Virus record (IMG/VR): IMGVR_UViG_3300042935_000194
Location: 1 to 40,968 of that record
Origin: a virus
Direction: 5' to 3' (one strand)
DNA length: 40,968 bases
Below, piece by piece: positions 30,316 through 39,204 of the stretch. The notes under the pieces are model-generated. The model did not search any database. It worked only from the letters and a program-made list of their open reading frames with translations, and was not told the origin of the DNA. Numbering within the stretch: position 1 is the stretch's first letter; each line of letters starts with the position of its first letter. The translations under genes were made by a program, and so were the position numbers.

Positions 30316-32225
30316 TATCTAACCCCCCAAGCCAAACCATCAATAGTTTGAACGGTGTATCCTGCGTTGTAGCCCGTAACAAAAACCATGCAAGGCGTAC
30401 TTGTAGAATAAGTGTTAACTGATACGCCAGCCGCATTTGTTGAAATACCAAACGAACCTGAATCAGTGTTGTACGCAACTAATTCCGTAGCTGTAACGCC
30501 ACTACCGCCTGTGAAAAAAGCATTGACTAGTAATTTTACGCCAAGGTCTTTTTGCGACGAGCCTGCTACTGCTTGAACGTTTAAGACAATAGCAATTTTA
30601 TGAGCTGCTGTTGCTGGAGCAGGCATAGATGAGCTGTACACAAGATACAATGGTTCTCCCGCACCATTTAAGTAATAAGGCCCGTTAGTAGTCGATATGG
30701 GAGTGCCAAAGCTAATATCAACATATATTCCACTGTAAGAACTTATTTTAAATGCGGTCATTAACGCACCAGTAATTTGACCGGAACGTACAGTAATATC
30801 GTTAAACTCAGCGCTACCAGCTTTGTCAATTTTCCAACCGGCGCTACCTGTTGAAAAATTTGTTGACTGGATTGCGCCGCCAATCTTGGCGTTAGTTATT
30901 TCACCATCTAAGATTTTTGCGCCGGTAATAGCGGCATTAGCAATATAGGCTGTACCAATAGCAGCGCTTGCAATATAGGTGCTTATGTTAGCGTCTGTAA
31001 TAGTATTTAAATAAGCAAAACCACCGAAGCCGGGTATGTTAGTAATCTGTGTATTCCAATTGACAGAACTTGCTGTAGCCAAAGACCCAAGGCCAGTAAT
31101 ATTTGATGTGCTTAAAGAAGTACCTGCACCAAATAACACATTGCCGCTAGCATCTTTAATAGTTAAGTTGCGGGTATCAATTTGCCCTGCGGTAAGCTGG
31201 CCACGAATAGAAGCTGCAGCAAACTCTGCTGTACCGTTGGCGTGAATTTTCCAGCCCTGAGACCCTGCAATGTAAGCTGCACTTTCAATAAAACTTGTAG
31301 CTTGCAGCGCAGCACCTGTAATTAAATTTGCAGAAACGTCAATCAGTTTAGAGCCGGTAATTGTGCCTCCAGCAATAGATGCACCTTGGATAGAACCGCC
31401 TTGAATAAACGCACCGTTAATGTACACACCCGGAGTAACTGTAACGCCGTTGATAGTAGTTGTTGTAGTTGTAACAATAAACGGAATAACGGGCGTTATG
31501 CCGGGGCCGCTAGGACTGGCAATAGAAAATCGGTCAGCCCTAATAATAAAGTCACTAAACGGCGTAGAAGTGTTTGTTGTACTGGCTAAACCAAAACCAG
31601 AGACATAGCCATTACTGTCTATTTTTACAGTGTACTTATTAATCAAACCGCCGTTGGTTGTATCTACTAAATTAATTCGAGAACCAAGTGAGCTGAACAG
31701 TTCTGTTTCAGTAATTGCACCTGTTAAAGTATCAAGTAAATGCGCAACTTCAGCTGTTGTAGTTCCAAGAGTTCCAGACACGCTGTTAAACGGGCCTTTG
31801 ACACCTAATGTATTTACAAACCGAACCCAGTAGTATCTTGACTGAGAGGGGCCTATTGGGTCTGCGTAATTAACGCCCGGAACAAATGCTAACTGAACAG
31901 CATCACCAATGACGTTTGTTGATCCGCCATAAATTTCAGCGTAATCGTGACCGTAGTATGTAGGGTTATCCCACTCAATAAGGACGTCGTAGACACCACC
32001 TGTAGCCGTTACATTTTGCGGAGCAGGTGGCGTACCAATGTTTAAAACAGTTGGCTTGGTTATAGTGCCGTTACTTCCGGGGCCAGCAATACCGCCAGTA
32101 ATTAAATCTTGAACACTGACAAGTCGGCTAGTACCAGTGCCAGAAATAATCTCTCGCAATCGATCAATGAACGTGCGTAGATCACGCGGAATATCGGACG
32201 TGACTGATGGAAGTTTGTTAGACAC
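30315..32225 (-). CDS. Tail-tip or fibre protein with J-like (DUF1983-type) region
   Basis: A 636-residue protein. Residues 68-155 form a fibronectin-III-like domain (PAPQNVTATGG ... YYWVRFVNTLGVKGPF). Residues 165-275 match the C-terminal region of phage J tail-tip proteins (YTVKIDSNGYVSGFGL, IRADRFSI, PGVYINGAFI). Then come Ala/Ile/Thr-rich repeats with two related units, GWKIHANGTAEF at about 324 and GWKIDKAGSAEF at about 463. The last 130 residues are a distinct beta domain, probably receptor-binding. It overlaps the upstream gene by eight bases. Confidence 0.78.
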   Translation of the reverse strand: MSNKLPSVTSDIPRDLRTFIDRLREIISGTGTSRLVSVQDLITGGIAGPGSNGTITKPTVLNIGTPPAPQNVTATGGVYDVLIEWDNPTYYGHDYAEIYGGSTNVIGDAVQLAFVPGVNYADPIGPSQSRYYWVRFVNTLGVKGPFNSVSGTLGTTTAEVAHLLDTLTGAITETELFSSLGSRINLVDTTNGGLINKYTVKIDSNGYVSGFGLASTTNTSTPFSDFIIRADRFSIASPSGPGITPVIPFIVTTTTTTINGVTVTPGVYINGAFIQGGSIQGASIAGGTITGSKLIDVSANLITGAALQATSFIESAAYIAGSQGWKIHANGTAEFAAASIRGQLTAGQIDTRNLTIKDASGNVLFGAGTSLSTSNITGLGSLATASSVNWNTQITNIPGFGGFAYLNTITDANISTYIASAAIGTAYIANAAITGAKILDGEITNAKIGGAIQSTNFSTGSAGWKIDKAGSAEFNDITVRSGQITGALMTAFKISSYSGIYVDISFGTPISTTNGPYYLNGAGEPLYLVYSSSMPAPATAAHKIAIVLNVQAVAGSSQKDLGVKLLVNAFFTGGSGVTATELVAYNTDSGSFGISTNAAGVSVNTYSTSTPCMVFVTGYNAGYTVQTIDGLAWGVR

Positions 32226-34767
32226 CAGCTAGTTCCTCAATAGATTGTGCAATAGCTAACGAAAAGACTTCAGACGTACCCTCAATCTGAACTTCCCAGT
32301 CGCGGCCGGGAGCAACAGGTAGCCGAAATGGATTGCGGTTTGCAACTGTCTGCGTCCTAATAAGCGTGCCGCCAGAGTAAAACTTAGCTGTCACAGGATA
32401 AGTTTCTGCTTCAAGTTGAGCACAAGAAAAACCTGTAACTTGTGGCAGTGTAAATTTCTTAGACTTCCATGTGTAAGTTTTATTTGCGCCAGCGAGCCAC
32501 ACCTTGACAGACCGATCAGACAATGCAACAAACAATTTATCCCGCTGCAAATCAGCGTAAGCAGCCGTAACATAGATATCATGCAGAATAAACTGTCCGG
32601 ACGTAGGGTCGTAAATAAACCCACCACTGGTTGTGCCATTGTTGTAAAAACCAATGTACTTTAGATCGTGGGAGTAGCCGTGAATAGAGTCTGGCTTAAA
32701 GTATGTCTGCCACTGGGCTCTTGTAAAATATTGCTCGGTGACTAGTTTAGAACCACCGGGAGACAGCAAAACAAGACCGTCAGGACTTGCGTACAGGACA
32801 ACGCCGTTGGTGCTGACAATGCTTCGTTTAGAAGCGCATGCTTGCTCAAGGTCTGACTTAACGACAACAATAGAGTCGGGGTGACTGCCCTGCAAGAAGT
32901 ATGGCGTACCAGTAGTCAGCACTGCCAGCGTGGTATCCATACGACCCAAACCAACTACTGGATAGTCAAGCGACTGAGTGTAATTCTCAGGCCACGCATG
33001 CGGGTGATAGGGATCACAGAAATATACATCGCGGCCTACAAAGCCCGCCATCACACCGTTAGGCAGATTGGTTAGACCGTGAAGCGTTGCAGGCGGTTGC
33101 GCCCATGTAAGAGAGGGTAGTTCTTCTCCCAGACTTTCTGCAAGAATTTCGTCTGTGTAGGAGATTTGCGAAACAGGCAGTTCAGCTACAAACAAATACA
33201 CCCCTGAAACAGAACGGTAAAGTCTCCAGTGAGAAACAATATAACCTGTAGGGATAGAAGCCCGCCCAGAAATAGACACAGTTTGCGTAGGATAAACATC
33301 AATTGATGTGGACGCTGGTGAAGGGGCAGATTCAAACTCGTAACCTGATTCTTTGTTAACCCACGTCCACGCATAAACTCGGGTTTCGGTAGCTACTGGT
33401 GTATCAGCGTAGCCTACGTTTGTTAGTTCAGAAAATTGAGCTACCGTTGGATAATCGCCACCCCGTAGTCGCATAGAAACGCTAGAGCCAACAGAAACAG
33501 TTTCAAGAACAGCAATTGGATTAGCAACGCCATACACTGTTGAAGAAATGCCATACGCCCTAAATGTGGCTAAGCTACTAACCGTTGACGGATTAATAAT
33601 GGGCGCAAAAGATTCTGTGCCGTTTACCAATACAGACACGTAGCGAGAGTCAAGACTGTCAATGTCAGCTTGCGTGATAAACAACCTTGCTGGAGCAGCC
33701 GCTTCAGAACCTACTGCCTCAACCACTTTAGCCTCAGTACTGCCAATGTATCGGCGATAAAACAAAGTTGCAGAATCCGTAGCGCCTTCACTTCCCGGAG
33801 TTACCACAACGCATCCGCCATAAGCCGTGGCAACAAGTTGCCCAGACATCCTAGAATTTAAAAACGTAGCCAGCGTGGTAGCAGTTAGTGTTGTAGAAGT
33901 TGAAGCGTTAACGCGGTCTGTCCCGTTGACATTTAAAACAATTACGTTGCCTGCTGCAATAGACCCAATCTCAGTGTCGTCGATAACTAAGTACGGGTAG
34001 GAGTCGGCTGCTCCATTTGCAGAATAGTCAATGCCGGAGTAAGTAAATGCCCCACTAGTATCTGGGATAGAACCTGTTCGGAACTTTACATACAACTTAG
34101 TAGCTTCGCCTGTAGCGTCCGTTTTTACGACAACTTCACCATCAACAACAGCGGCATTAACGGCAGCCATAGCATTAATTGCAGAGGCAACTGACGCGGC
34201 AGTAATAGCTCCTGACAAAGTAATAGTTGTGTAATCTCCAGCAGCTTGCCCTGTCGTGCTGACAAGAACGCCATATGTTGTTGTAAGTAAAGAAATGTGC
34301 GTAGCAGTCAAAATCACTTCGGCTGCATATGAAACTGCAACAAACGCATTAGGCGCGGCAGTAAGAGCAAGATCAGGCGCTGGCAACCCAAGAGGGCGAG
34401 ATACGGCTGGGTAGTTTGCCCCAGACAACGCAATCGTTGAATAGGTGGCTTTCGGTATGCCATCCCCCGTATAAAATGTCCATTCAGATGTATCGCCTGA
34501 AATTTGTCCACGGCACACATTGACGTCGGTTGTCCAGTGAAACCAGTACTGGGAGTCAGAAACCACGTCTTGACCAAAGCGGTAGATTGTTTGCGGAACG
34601 CCGGTCTTTGCAAGTGTAGCTACAGCAGAACCAATGTCTTGTAAAGGCTGCAATGCGCCGTTAAAAACCGGACAGTTAATAGCAACCTGTGCTTGGCTAT
34701 CTTGTAAATAGCGCGGCGGCACCTTGGGTGAAATCCCACCGAATGATTTAATTTGGAGTACAGCCAT
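32218..34767 (-). CDS. Large beta-rich virion protein, likely tail/adaptor component
   Basis: An 849-residue protein starting MAVLQIKSFGGISPK, with PPRYLQDSQAQVAINCP. This start is typical of a large structural protein of short-tailed phages (recalled). The middle is Ala/Thr/Val-rich with Ig-like repeats (about 140-420). The C-terminal ~350 residues (HGLTNLPNGVMAGFVGRDVYFCDP ... GFIYDPTSGQF) look like a beta propeller, as in nozzle or stabilisation proteins. No enzyme motif. Confidence 0.7.
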   Translation of the reverse strand: MAVLQIKSFGGISPKVPPRYLQDSQAQVAINCPVFNGALQPLQDIGSAVATLAKTGVPQTIYRFGQDVVSDSQYWFHWTTDVNVCRGQISGDTSEWTFYTGDGIPKATYSTIALSGANYPAVSRPLGLPAPDLALTAAPNAFVAVSYAAEVILTATHISLLTTTYGVLVSTTGQAAGDYTTITLSGAITAASVASAINAMAAVNAAVVDGEVVVKTDATGEATKLYVKFRTGSIPDTSGAFTYSGIDYSANGAADSYPYLVIDDTEIGSIAAGNVIVLNVNGTDRVNASTSTTLTATTLATFLNSRMSGQLVATAYGGCVVVTPGSEGATDSATLFYRRYIGSTEAKVVEAVGSEAAAPARLFITQADIDSLDSRYVSVLVNGTESFAPIINPSTVSSLATFRAYGISSTVYGVANPIAVLETVSVGSSVSMRLRGGDYPTVAQFSELTNVGYADTPVATETRVYAWTWVNKESGYEFESAPSPASTSIDVYPTQTVSISGRASIPTGYIVSHWRLYRSVSGVYLFVAELPVSQISYTDEILAESLGEELPSLTWAQPPATLHGLTNLPNGVMAGFVGRDVYFCDPYHPHAWPENYTQSLDYPVVGLGRMDTTLAVLTTGTPYFLQGSHPDSIVVVKSDLEQACASKRSIVSTNGVVLYASPDGLVLLSPGGSKLVTEQYFTRAQWQTYFKPDSIHGYSHDLKYIGFYNNGTTSGGFIYDPTSGQFILHDIYVTAAYADLQRDKLFVALSDRSVKVWLAGANKTYTWKSKKFTLPQVTGFSCAQLEAETYPVTAKFYSGGTLIRTQTVANRNPFRLPVAPGRDWEVQIEGTSEVFSLAIAQSIEELAGV

Positions 34768-34799
34768 GTCGGTTCCTTGCGTCTGGGCGTATTGTAGTG

Positions 34800-35414
34800 T
34801 TAACCGCCCAATACAGCTATAGCCTGATTGATGTGTTTAATGCGATCCTCAAGCCCAATCGTACCGCCGTTAATCCGCTTTGTCATTGTTACAAAGTCCC
34901 GGTTGTCGGCGTATTGGTTTAAGTTATGGGTTTGCCAAAACCAACCTGCGGTTTGCGCCGCGTACTTGGGAGTGCGGACAAGTTCTGGCTCCATCACAAA
35001 GTCAACACCCAATGCCTTGCCAGCGTGAAAAAAATTGCTATGCCCGGTCAACTGCAAAAATCCGGAGCCACGGAACCTGAACCCATCCCCAGAAGCTTCG
35101 TCTCGATTGCCCATACGATTGCCGTAAATGCGATTGGCAATTTTACGTGGCTGTTTTTCGTAGGCAGCGGCTTCCTCTGGCGTAAAGCCCCATGCGCGTT
35201 TAGGAGTCCGCGGGAACAGTTTAAGAAGCGTAACAGCGCGGTAGTTTAAGTTTTCTTCCATAATACGAAAGTTCCCGCATTCGTGACCGCACTGACCGAT
35301 CCAACTAGCTTGTTGCGGAGTCGTAAAGATATTGAACCTATCAAAAGTTTCGTTAAATGCATCTGCAAGAGACGGGTCTATGTGCATTTGTTTTAGTTGG
35401 TCAGGACTTACCAT
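34800..35414 (-). CDS. GH19-type endolysin (muramidase/chitinase fold)
   Basis: A 204-residue endolysin of the glycoside hydrolase 19 fold: GHECGNF at 43-49 with catalytic Glu45, then YGNRMGN near 97-103, DGFRFRGSGFLQLTG at 110-124 and AGWFW. The usual RGRG is RGSG here. No signal peptide or SAR anchor is visible, so release to the periplasm should depend on the holin. It cleaves peptidoglycan glycan strands at the end of infection. It overlaps the Rz gene by 14 bases. Confidence 0.92.
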   Translation of the reverse strand: MVSPDQLKQMHIDPSLADAFNETFDRFNIFTTPQQASWIGQCGHECGNFRIMEENLNYRAVTLLKLFPRTPKRAWGFTPEEAAAYEKQPRKIANRIYGNRMGNRDEASGDGFRFRGSGFLQLTGHSNFFHAGKALGVDFVMEPELVRTPKYAAQTAGWFWQTHNLNQYADNRDFVTMTKRINGGTIGLEDRIKHINQAIAVLGG

Positions 35415-35898
35415 TTAAGAGGTTCCTTACTTCGTTGTATGAATCTACGCAAGCATTTAGTGCGGCAGTATTACGGTCGCCTTGGGCAACTATTTCTGCG
35501 ATGGCTTCGATGGTTGCTCTTTCGGCATCAGAAGCTGTGTCAGCCGGTCTGTCAGATTCACTGGTTGCTTTTGTATCTGCGCTGGCAACGGGGGTACTTG
35601 CGGGGGCTTGTACGTTACTTGAGGGGCAGAGGCGCAGCTTGCCAGCACGATTGGCAACGGCAAGAGCAGAAGTCTTTTGATTGATAGCATTGGTAGCCTC
35701 CAATAATTTACTAGCGTTTTGGTTAATTTGTTCGGTCAGTTGCTGTTCTGTTTTACGAGATTCTTCGTTCTTTTTGGCAATGGCGATTTTCATATCATTA
35801 TCCCGTTCTAACCACCCGTAATGATGGCCAACTCGGTACGTACCAAACAAAGATACAAGAACACCAACAATTAACCATGGGAGTGGGATGGGTAACAT
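35401..35898 (-). CDS. Inner-membrane spanin, Rz-like
   Basis: A 165-residue protein. An N-terminal membrane segment (about 3-20, PIPLPWLIVGVLVSLFG), a periplasmic coiled coil (about 30-75), and an Ala/Ser/Asp-rich tail to a helical C-terminus with Cys149 are the i-spanin layout. With its partner lipoprotein encoded inside the same DNA it should fuse inner and outer membranes at lysis. The ATG overlaps the stop of the holin-like gene. Confidence 0.88.
   Translation of the reverse strand: MLPIPLPWLIVGVLVSLFGTYRVGHHYGWLERDNDMKIAIAKKNEESRKTEQQLTEQINQNASKLLEATNAINQKTSALAVANRAGKLRLCPSSNVQAPASTPVASADTKATSESDRPADTASDAERATIEAIAEIVAQGDRNTAALNACVDSYNEVRNLLNGKS
35490..35690 (-). CDS. Outer-membrane spanin lipoprotein, Rz1-like, nested in Rz
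   Basis: A 66-residue protein encoded wholly inside the Rz gene in another frame. The signal sequence MLSIKRLLLLPLPIVLASC ends in the lipobox LASC with Cys19. The mature part (~48 residues) is Pro-rich (KPPQVPPLPAQ), as in Rz1. Nested Rz/Rz1 pairs are known from lambda-like phages. The short length and overlap mean it is easy to miss. Confidence 0.88.
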   Translation of the reverse strand: MLSIKRLLLLPLPIVLASCASAPQVTYKPPQVPPLPAQIQKQPVNLTDRLTQLLMPKEQPSKPSQK

Positions 35899-36446
35899 TA
35901 TTCAGATTCCTTACGGGCTGCTGCGATTTCTTCGCGTTCCTCATCAGGCTCCATGTGCTCTGGAGGCGTAGTTGGCGGTGGGCCGGGTGTCCATGACTCA
36001 TCTAGCTCTGGGTTCTTCCACACAGGCATTGCACCAAACGGTTGTGAGGGTAAGCCATACGCAGATTGCGGAGGGGCGTAGTTTGTTGTGGAAGCGTAAC
36101 CACCACTCATACCATTCATCGGCTGACACACGGGTTGCTGCATCATCGGTTGAGGGGGAACGCCAAGCGCTCTAGCACCTGCTCCTACAGCCCGTTTAGT
36201 CATCACGCCGCCGATACCGCCCACGATGAGAAGAACAATGTCGTTCAGCATCTTTGTATAGGCTTGGTCAATGGGAGCCATTGACTTGATAGGTTGTGTT
36301 ACAAACGTTACGGAGTAGAGCAACGCGATAACAATGAAGCACAGAATTAATGTAACCATAATAACCACAAAGCCCCAAACCCGGACTTCAATGGCCTCTG
36401 CCGTTAGGGGTTCACTTCTCTGCTGCGGCTGGTTGTTGGACGTCAT
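35898..36446 (-). CDS. Holin-like protein with two membrane segments
   Basis: A 182-residue protein. TM1 spans about 23-46 (VWGFVVIMVTLILCFIVIALLY) in outline, TM2 about 67-83 (LNDIVLLIVGGIGGVM), separated by a short polar loop. A long Pro/Gln/Gly-rich cytoplasmic tail ends in an acidic-basic helix (EEREEIAAARKESE). Position directly before spanins and endolysin makes it the likely holin, longer than usual because of its tail. Class II topology is inferred. Confidence 0.75.
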   Translation of the reverse strand: MTSNNQPQQRSEPLTAEAIEVRVWGFVVIMVTLILCFIVIALLYSVTFVTQPIKSMAPIDQAYTKMLNDIVLLIVGGIGGVMTKRAVGAGARALGVPPQPMMQQPVCQPMNGMSGGYASTTNYAPPQSAYGLPSQPFGAMPVWKNPELDESWTPGPPPTTPPEHMEPDEEREEIAAARKESE

Positions 36447-36615
36447 TGACTTTCTTCTCCAAAATAGGTGCGACTAAATACTCTGGACATTGCTGCGTAA
36501 ACAAACACTTCGGTTTTTGACAATCTGGTGCGTGAAAGTTATCTGGGTTCTGACATGGATATCGGTAAACGTCTTTACATCCTGTGAGCAAAAGTAACAG
36601 CAGTAGGTATCTCAT
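36412..36615 (-). CDS. Small Cys-rich lipoprotein
   Basis: A 67-residue protein. A very short signal (MRYLLLLLLL) leads to the lipobox LTGC with Cys13. The mature part has several cysteines (YPCQNP, APDCQ, KPKCLF, QQCPEY), likely disulphide-linked. Similar small lipoproteins beginning MRYLLLL and CxDVYRYPC occur beside phage lysis genes (recalled). It overlaps the holin-like gene by 35 bases. Function unknown. Confidence 0.78.
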   Translation of the reverse strand: MRYLLLLLLLTGCKDVYRYPCQNPDNFHAPDCQKPKCLFTQQCPEYLVAPILEKKVNDVQQPAAAEK

Positions 36616-36761
36616 ATTGGCAATCTTTCAAGAATTGCGTTCACGATTCTGTCTGACAGAAAATTGGGTAGGACTTTAATCACATCTAAAAACAGATTAG
36701 CACCCCACCAAGCACCAACAATCTTAAACGCCATATCAGCGGTCTTTTGATACTCATTCAC
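36612..36761 (-). CDS. 49-residue protein, probably membrane-associated
   Basis: GTG start at 36761 forms a GTGA overlap with the previous stop, and its TGA overlaps the next ATG (36613-36615). The product has a moderately hydrophobic helix AFKIVGAWWGANLFLDVI and a basic C-terminus. Starting at GTG 36770 would add three residues. Function unknown; tight packing supports it. Confidence 0.55.
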   Translation of the reverse strand: MNEYQKTADMAFKIVGAWWGANLFLDVIKVLPNFLSDRIVNAILERLPI

Positions 36762-37246
36762 CGACCACACCTGTTAGTAGCGCAATGGTCTAGCACTTCA
36801 AAGATTCCATAAGCACAAAGAACAATAGCCAGTACAAGCCCACCAAGCATCAAACCAAGTTCTAGGTCTTCTTGATCTGCCTTCTTTTTACGGGCGGCTT
36901 CTTCTTTCTCTCGCCTAGCGTTGTGAGCATCTTCTACGTCCATTGCTTGCGCTCTGGCTTTAATCTTAGCCCACACATCCATTTTGTTAGCTTGAAAGAA
37001 CAACATCTGAAGGTCTTTTTCAAACTCACGAGTGGCCTCCAGAGCCATCTCGATCTCGATGGCCATACCCATAGAGGAGCCACCCTTCTTGGCGGCTGCT
37101 ACGGCCTTGGTGGCTTCGGACTTTGCGTTGAAATACTTGCCTAAGAGTGGGCCAAGGCTAGCCACATCATCAACGGTTTTTGAAGCCTGCTTGATGAGCT
37201 TGACGGCACTTTGGATGCCAGCTAGAGCTGTGACTGGATCAATCAT
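36758..37246 (-). CDS. Phage membrane protein with C-terminal anchor
   Basis: 162 residues from the ATG at 37246, which overlaps the previous stop; a GTG at 37258 is rejected. It starts MIDPVTALAGIQSAVK, followed by helical, charged coiled-coil regions (KKKADQEDLE) and one membrane segment near the C-terminus (LMLGGLVLAIVLCAYGIF). The start and layout match a phage family of unknown function near lysis genes (recalled). Confidence 0.75.
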   Translation of the reverse strand: MIDPVTALAGIQSAVKLIKQASKTVDDVASLGPLLGKYFNAKSEATKAVAAAKKGGSSMGMAIEIEMALEATREFEKDLQMLFFQANKMDVWAKIKARAQAMDVEDAHNARREKEEAARKKKADQEDLELGLMLGGLVLAIVLCAYGIFEVLDHCATNRCGR

Positions 37247-37335
37247 GGAAACGCCCACACAATTATGTAACTACAAAATACTACAAAAAAAGTAATCAAT
37301 CCTGCCGCAATAAGTGCAACAGCGTACTCTTTCAT
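37243..37335 (-). CDS. 30-residue single-span membrane peptide
   Basis: ATG at 37335 overlaps the previous stop (ATGA) and its TGA overlaps the next ATG. The product is MKEYAVALIAAGLITFFVV and ten more residues ending WAFP, nearly all hydrophobic. It may be an accessory to holin timing, but only its position suggests this. Confidence 0.6.
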   Translation of the reverse strand: MKEYAVALIAAGLITFFVVFCSYIIVWAFP

Positions 37336-37565
37336 TTGTCTTGCTTTGAATCTAGTTTGTCAAATATCTGCCGCAGGATATCTTTGATTTCTTTTATGTC
37401 GGCTTTGTAATCGTCTTTTTGGACACAGTCTTGCAAAATGCGCTCGCGCAAAGATGCAGCTTCGTCTTCTAGTTTTTGAATTTTACGGGTTGTTTGGTTA
37501 AACACAAACACCGCCAAGAACGCAGCAATGGCAACTACGAAGTTAAAAATTTGTTGGTTGTCCAT
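37332..37565 (-). CDS. Small membrane-anchored coiled-coil protein
   Basis: A 77-residue protein with an N-terminal membrane segment (about 6-22, IFNFVVAIAAFLAVFVF) and a charged coiled coil (about 28-74, with KDDYKADIKEIKDIL). This layout, beginning MDNQQIFNFVVAIA, is common in phage genomes next to lysis genes (recalled). It leads the lysis operon behind a candidate promoter. Function unknown. Confidence 0.78.
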   Translation of the reverse strand: MDNQQIFNFVVAIAAFLAVFVFNQTTRKIQKLEDEAASLRERILQDCVQKDDYKADIKEIKDILRQIFDKLDSKQDK

Positions 37566-37589
37566 TGCTTTAAATTCCTTAGATACTAG

Positions 37590-37618
37590 AGTTTACTGTA
37601 AACGATCGCTTTTTGCAA
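37590..37618 (-). promoter_or_regulatory. Candidate - strand promoter for the lysis operon
   Basis: Read on the - strand: TTGCAA (37618-37613), 17-base spacer, TAAACT (37595-37590). The -10 overlaps a perfect inverted repeat GTTTAC-N-GTAAAC (37591-37603), which could be an operator. It lies 25 bases upstream of the 37565 start. Confidence 0.4.
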
Positions 37619-37641
37619 AACGAGTTTATTACTTCGAAAAT

Positions 37642-38610
37642 TTATGCTGACGTATAAATATAGCCGGGGTTGTCACAAGCAATTAACTTAGACCCATCAG
37701 AAGAACAGGCAATCCCTGACCACCCTCGATAACCAGCAAAAGATTGCTCAACCCAAGTTGCCCCGCTATCATTTGAAATGCGTATGTATTCCCCAGATGA
37801 GTATACAAACGCGAATGGGCTATAGTTAATATATAAATTATTTCTTGCACAAATAAAAACTTTTGTCCCATCAAACGAGCAGGCAATATCCGTCAAACCG
37901 CTGGCTCCTAACAACGACAGGGCGACCCACGAAGCGCCATCGTTTGTTGATTTGTAAACATTAGTTCCCCCAGCACAGTGATATAAGGTTGATCCATCAC
38001 CTGAATACACTGCAAATCCGTCTCCCGTTGACGGAGTAGTTCTATTAGTAAAAGAAGAACCAGAATTAGTCGAGACAGAAACTGTTGTATACCCCACGCA
38101 AACAATTTTTGTTCCATCGGATGACATGTTAATACTTGTTCTACCATTAACAAAACTTGCGGAAGACCATGTAGACCCGGTGTCGCTAGAAATAAACACC
38201 GAATTATTATTTGCTCCAAGTGCTATTTTAGTTCCATCAGCAGAGCACGCTACCGTTTTCCAATTGCTTGTACTTTGACCGGGAATTGATTTTTCTGTCC
38301 AAGATGTTCCGCTATTGGTTGAAAGCCAGAAGTTACCATCTGATCCAGCAATAATAACCGAACCGTTTGCAGAACATGCTAAACATTGCCAATACCTATT
38401 TCCTGCAGATGTGCGTTCAGTCCAAGTTGCACCACTATCTGAAGACGTATAAATATATCCACTAGTAAACGCAGCAACTAAATTAACTCCATCGGCAGAA
38501 CTTGCAACAGCAGACCAGCTTCGATTAGCATCTGTAAGTCTTTGCACCCATGCTAATCCCGTCACAGCGTTATTGCCAGACGCCGCCATAACAAGTGCCA
38601 TGACGCTCAC
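37642..38610 (-). CDS. Asp-box (BNR) propeller protein, likely tail fibre or spike part
   Basis: A 322-residue protein made of repeats with Asp-box motifs S-x-(D/N)-x-G-x-(S/T)-(W/F): at least six, such as SSDSGATW, STNSGTSW, SSDTGSTW, STNSGSSF, STNDGASW and SNDSGATW. These form a six- or seven-bladed beta propeller as in sialidases and Ycf48. No sialidase catalytic set recognised. A weak hydrophobic N-terminus is present. Probably a carbohydrate-binding virion appendage. Confidence 0.78.
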   Translation of the reverse strand: MSVMALVMAASGNNAVTGLAWVQRLTDANRSWSAVASSADGVNLVAAFTSGYIYTSSDSGATWTERTSAGNRYWQCLACSANGSVIIAGSDGNFWLSTNSGTSWTEKSIPGQSTSNWKTVACSADGTKIALGANNNSVFISSDTGSTWSSASFVNGRTSINMSSDGTKIVCVGYTTVSVSTNSGSSFTNRTTPSTGDGFAVYSGDGSTLYHCAGGTNVYKSTNDGASWVALSLLGASGLTDIACSFDGTKVFICARNNLYINYSPFAFVYSSGEYIRISNDSGATWVEQSFAGYRGWSGIACSSDGSKLIACDNPGYIYTSA

Positions 38611-39200
38611 TTAACGTCCTTTCCAAGTATCAATCCAGTCCACGTAGTTCCGCCATCATGCGTAAAAAATCCTAGTACATCACGCCCAAGCGTAGTAAGA
38701 ACTGGCGTAAGGCCACTTGGCCATTTCACATTAGCCCACCAAGTAATATTAGTCCCAGCATTTGTTACATCTAGTATGAGACTAGCGACTGTGCCAGAGG
38801 CGGGAACATTACTAACGGTAAGTGTTGTAGCTCCACTAATTGTTTTTGTGAAGATGTTGCCTGTAGACAAATCAATATTGTTTGCGGCCATTGCAGTTTT
38901 GGTTTCTTGCAGAACGGTTGGTTTAGCAATACCAAATAAAGCAGTCCCTGTAAATGTTGGACTGGCCAACGGTGCGTAAGTCGCTAGCGCAGAGCTAGTA
39001 ATATAACCACTCGGGTTAGTCGAGTTGTACGGGGTAAATCCAAGTATTGGTTGGTACGTGGACGCAGCCGTTGCACTTAATAAATAAGACGACAAGTCAC
39101 CCGCCTCTAATTTAGCACTGTTAAGATTCAGAAAATTCTGGTCTACTTCAGCGTTAGTTAGAGGCGAGCCTTTTCCAGCTCGAGTGACAATTGTAGTCAT
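38607..39200 (-). CDS. Short tail-fibre-type protein
   Basis: A 197-residue protein. The start MTTIVTRAGKGSPLTNAEVDQNF is the classic N-terminal module of many phage fibres. The middle has LAPLASPTFTGT, a collagen/fibre-type linker, and the C-terminal ~75 residues form a beta domain ending GGTTWTGLILGK. It overlaps the next gene by four bases. It may be an adaptor fibre joining a virion and the Asp-box protein. Confidence 0.8.
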   Translation of the reverse strand: MTTIVTRAGKGSPLTNAEVDQNFLNLNSAKLEAGDLSSYLLSATAASTYQPILGFTPYNSTNPSGYITSSALATYAPLASPTFTGTALFGIAKPTVLQETKTAMAANNIDLSTGNIFTKTISGATTLTVSNVPASGTVASLILDVTNAGTNITWWANVKWPSGLTPVLTTLGRDVLGFFTHDGGTTWTGLILGKDVK

Positions 39201-39204
39201 TTAA

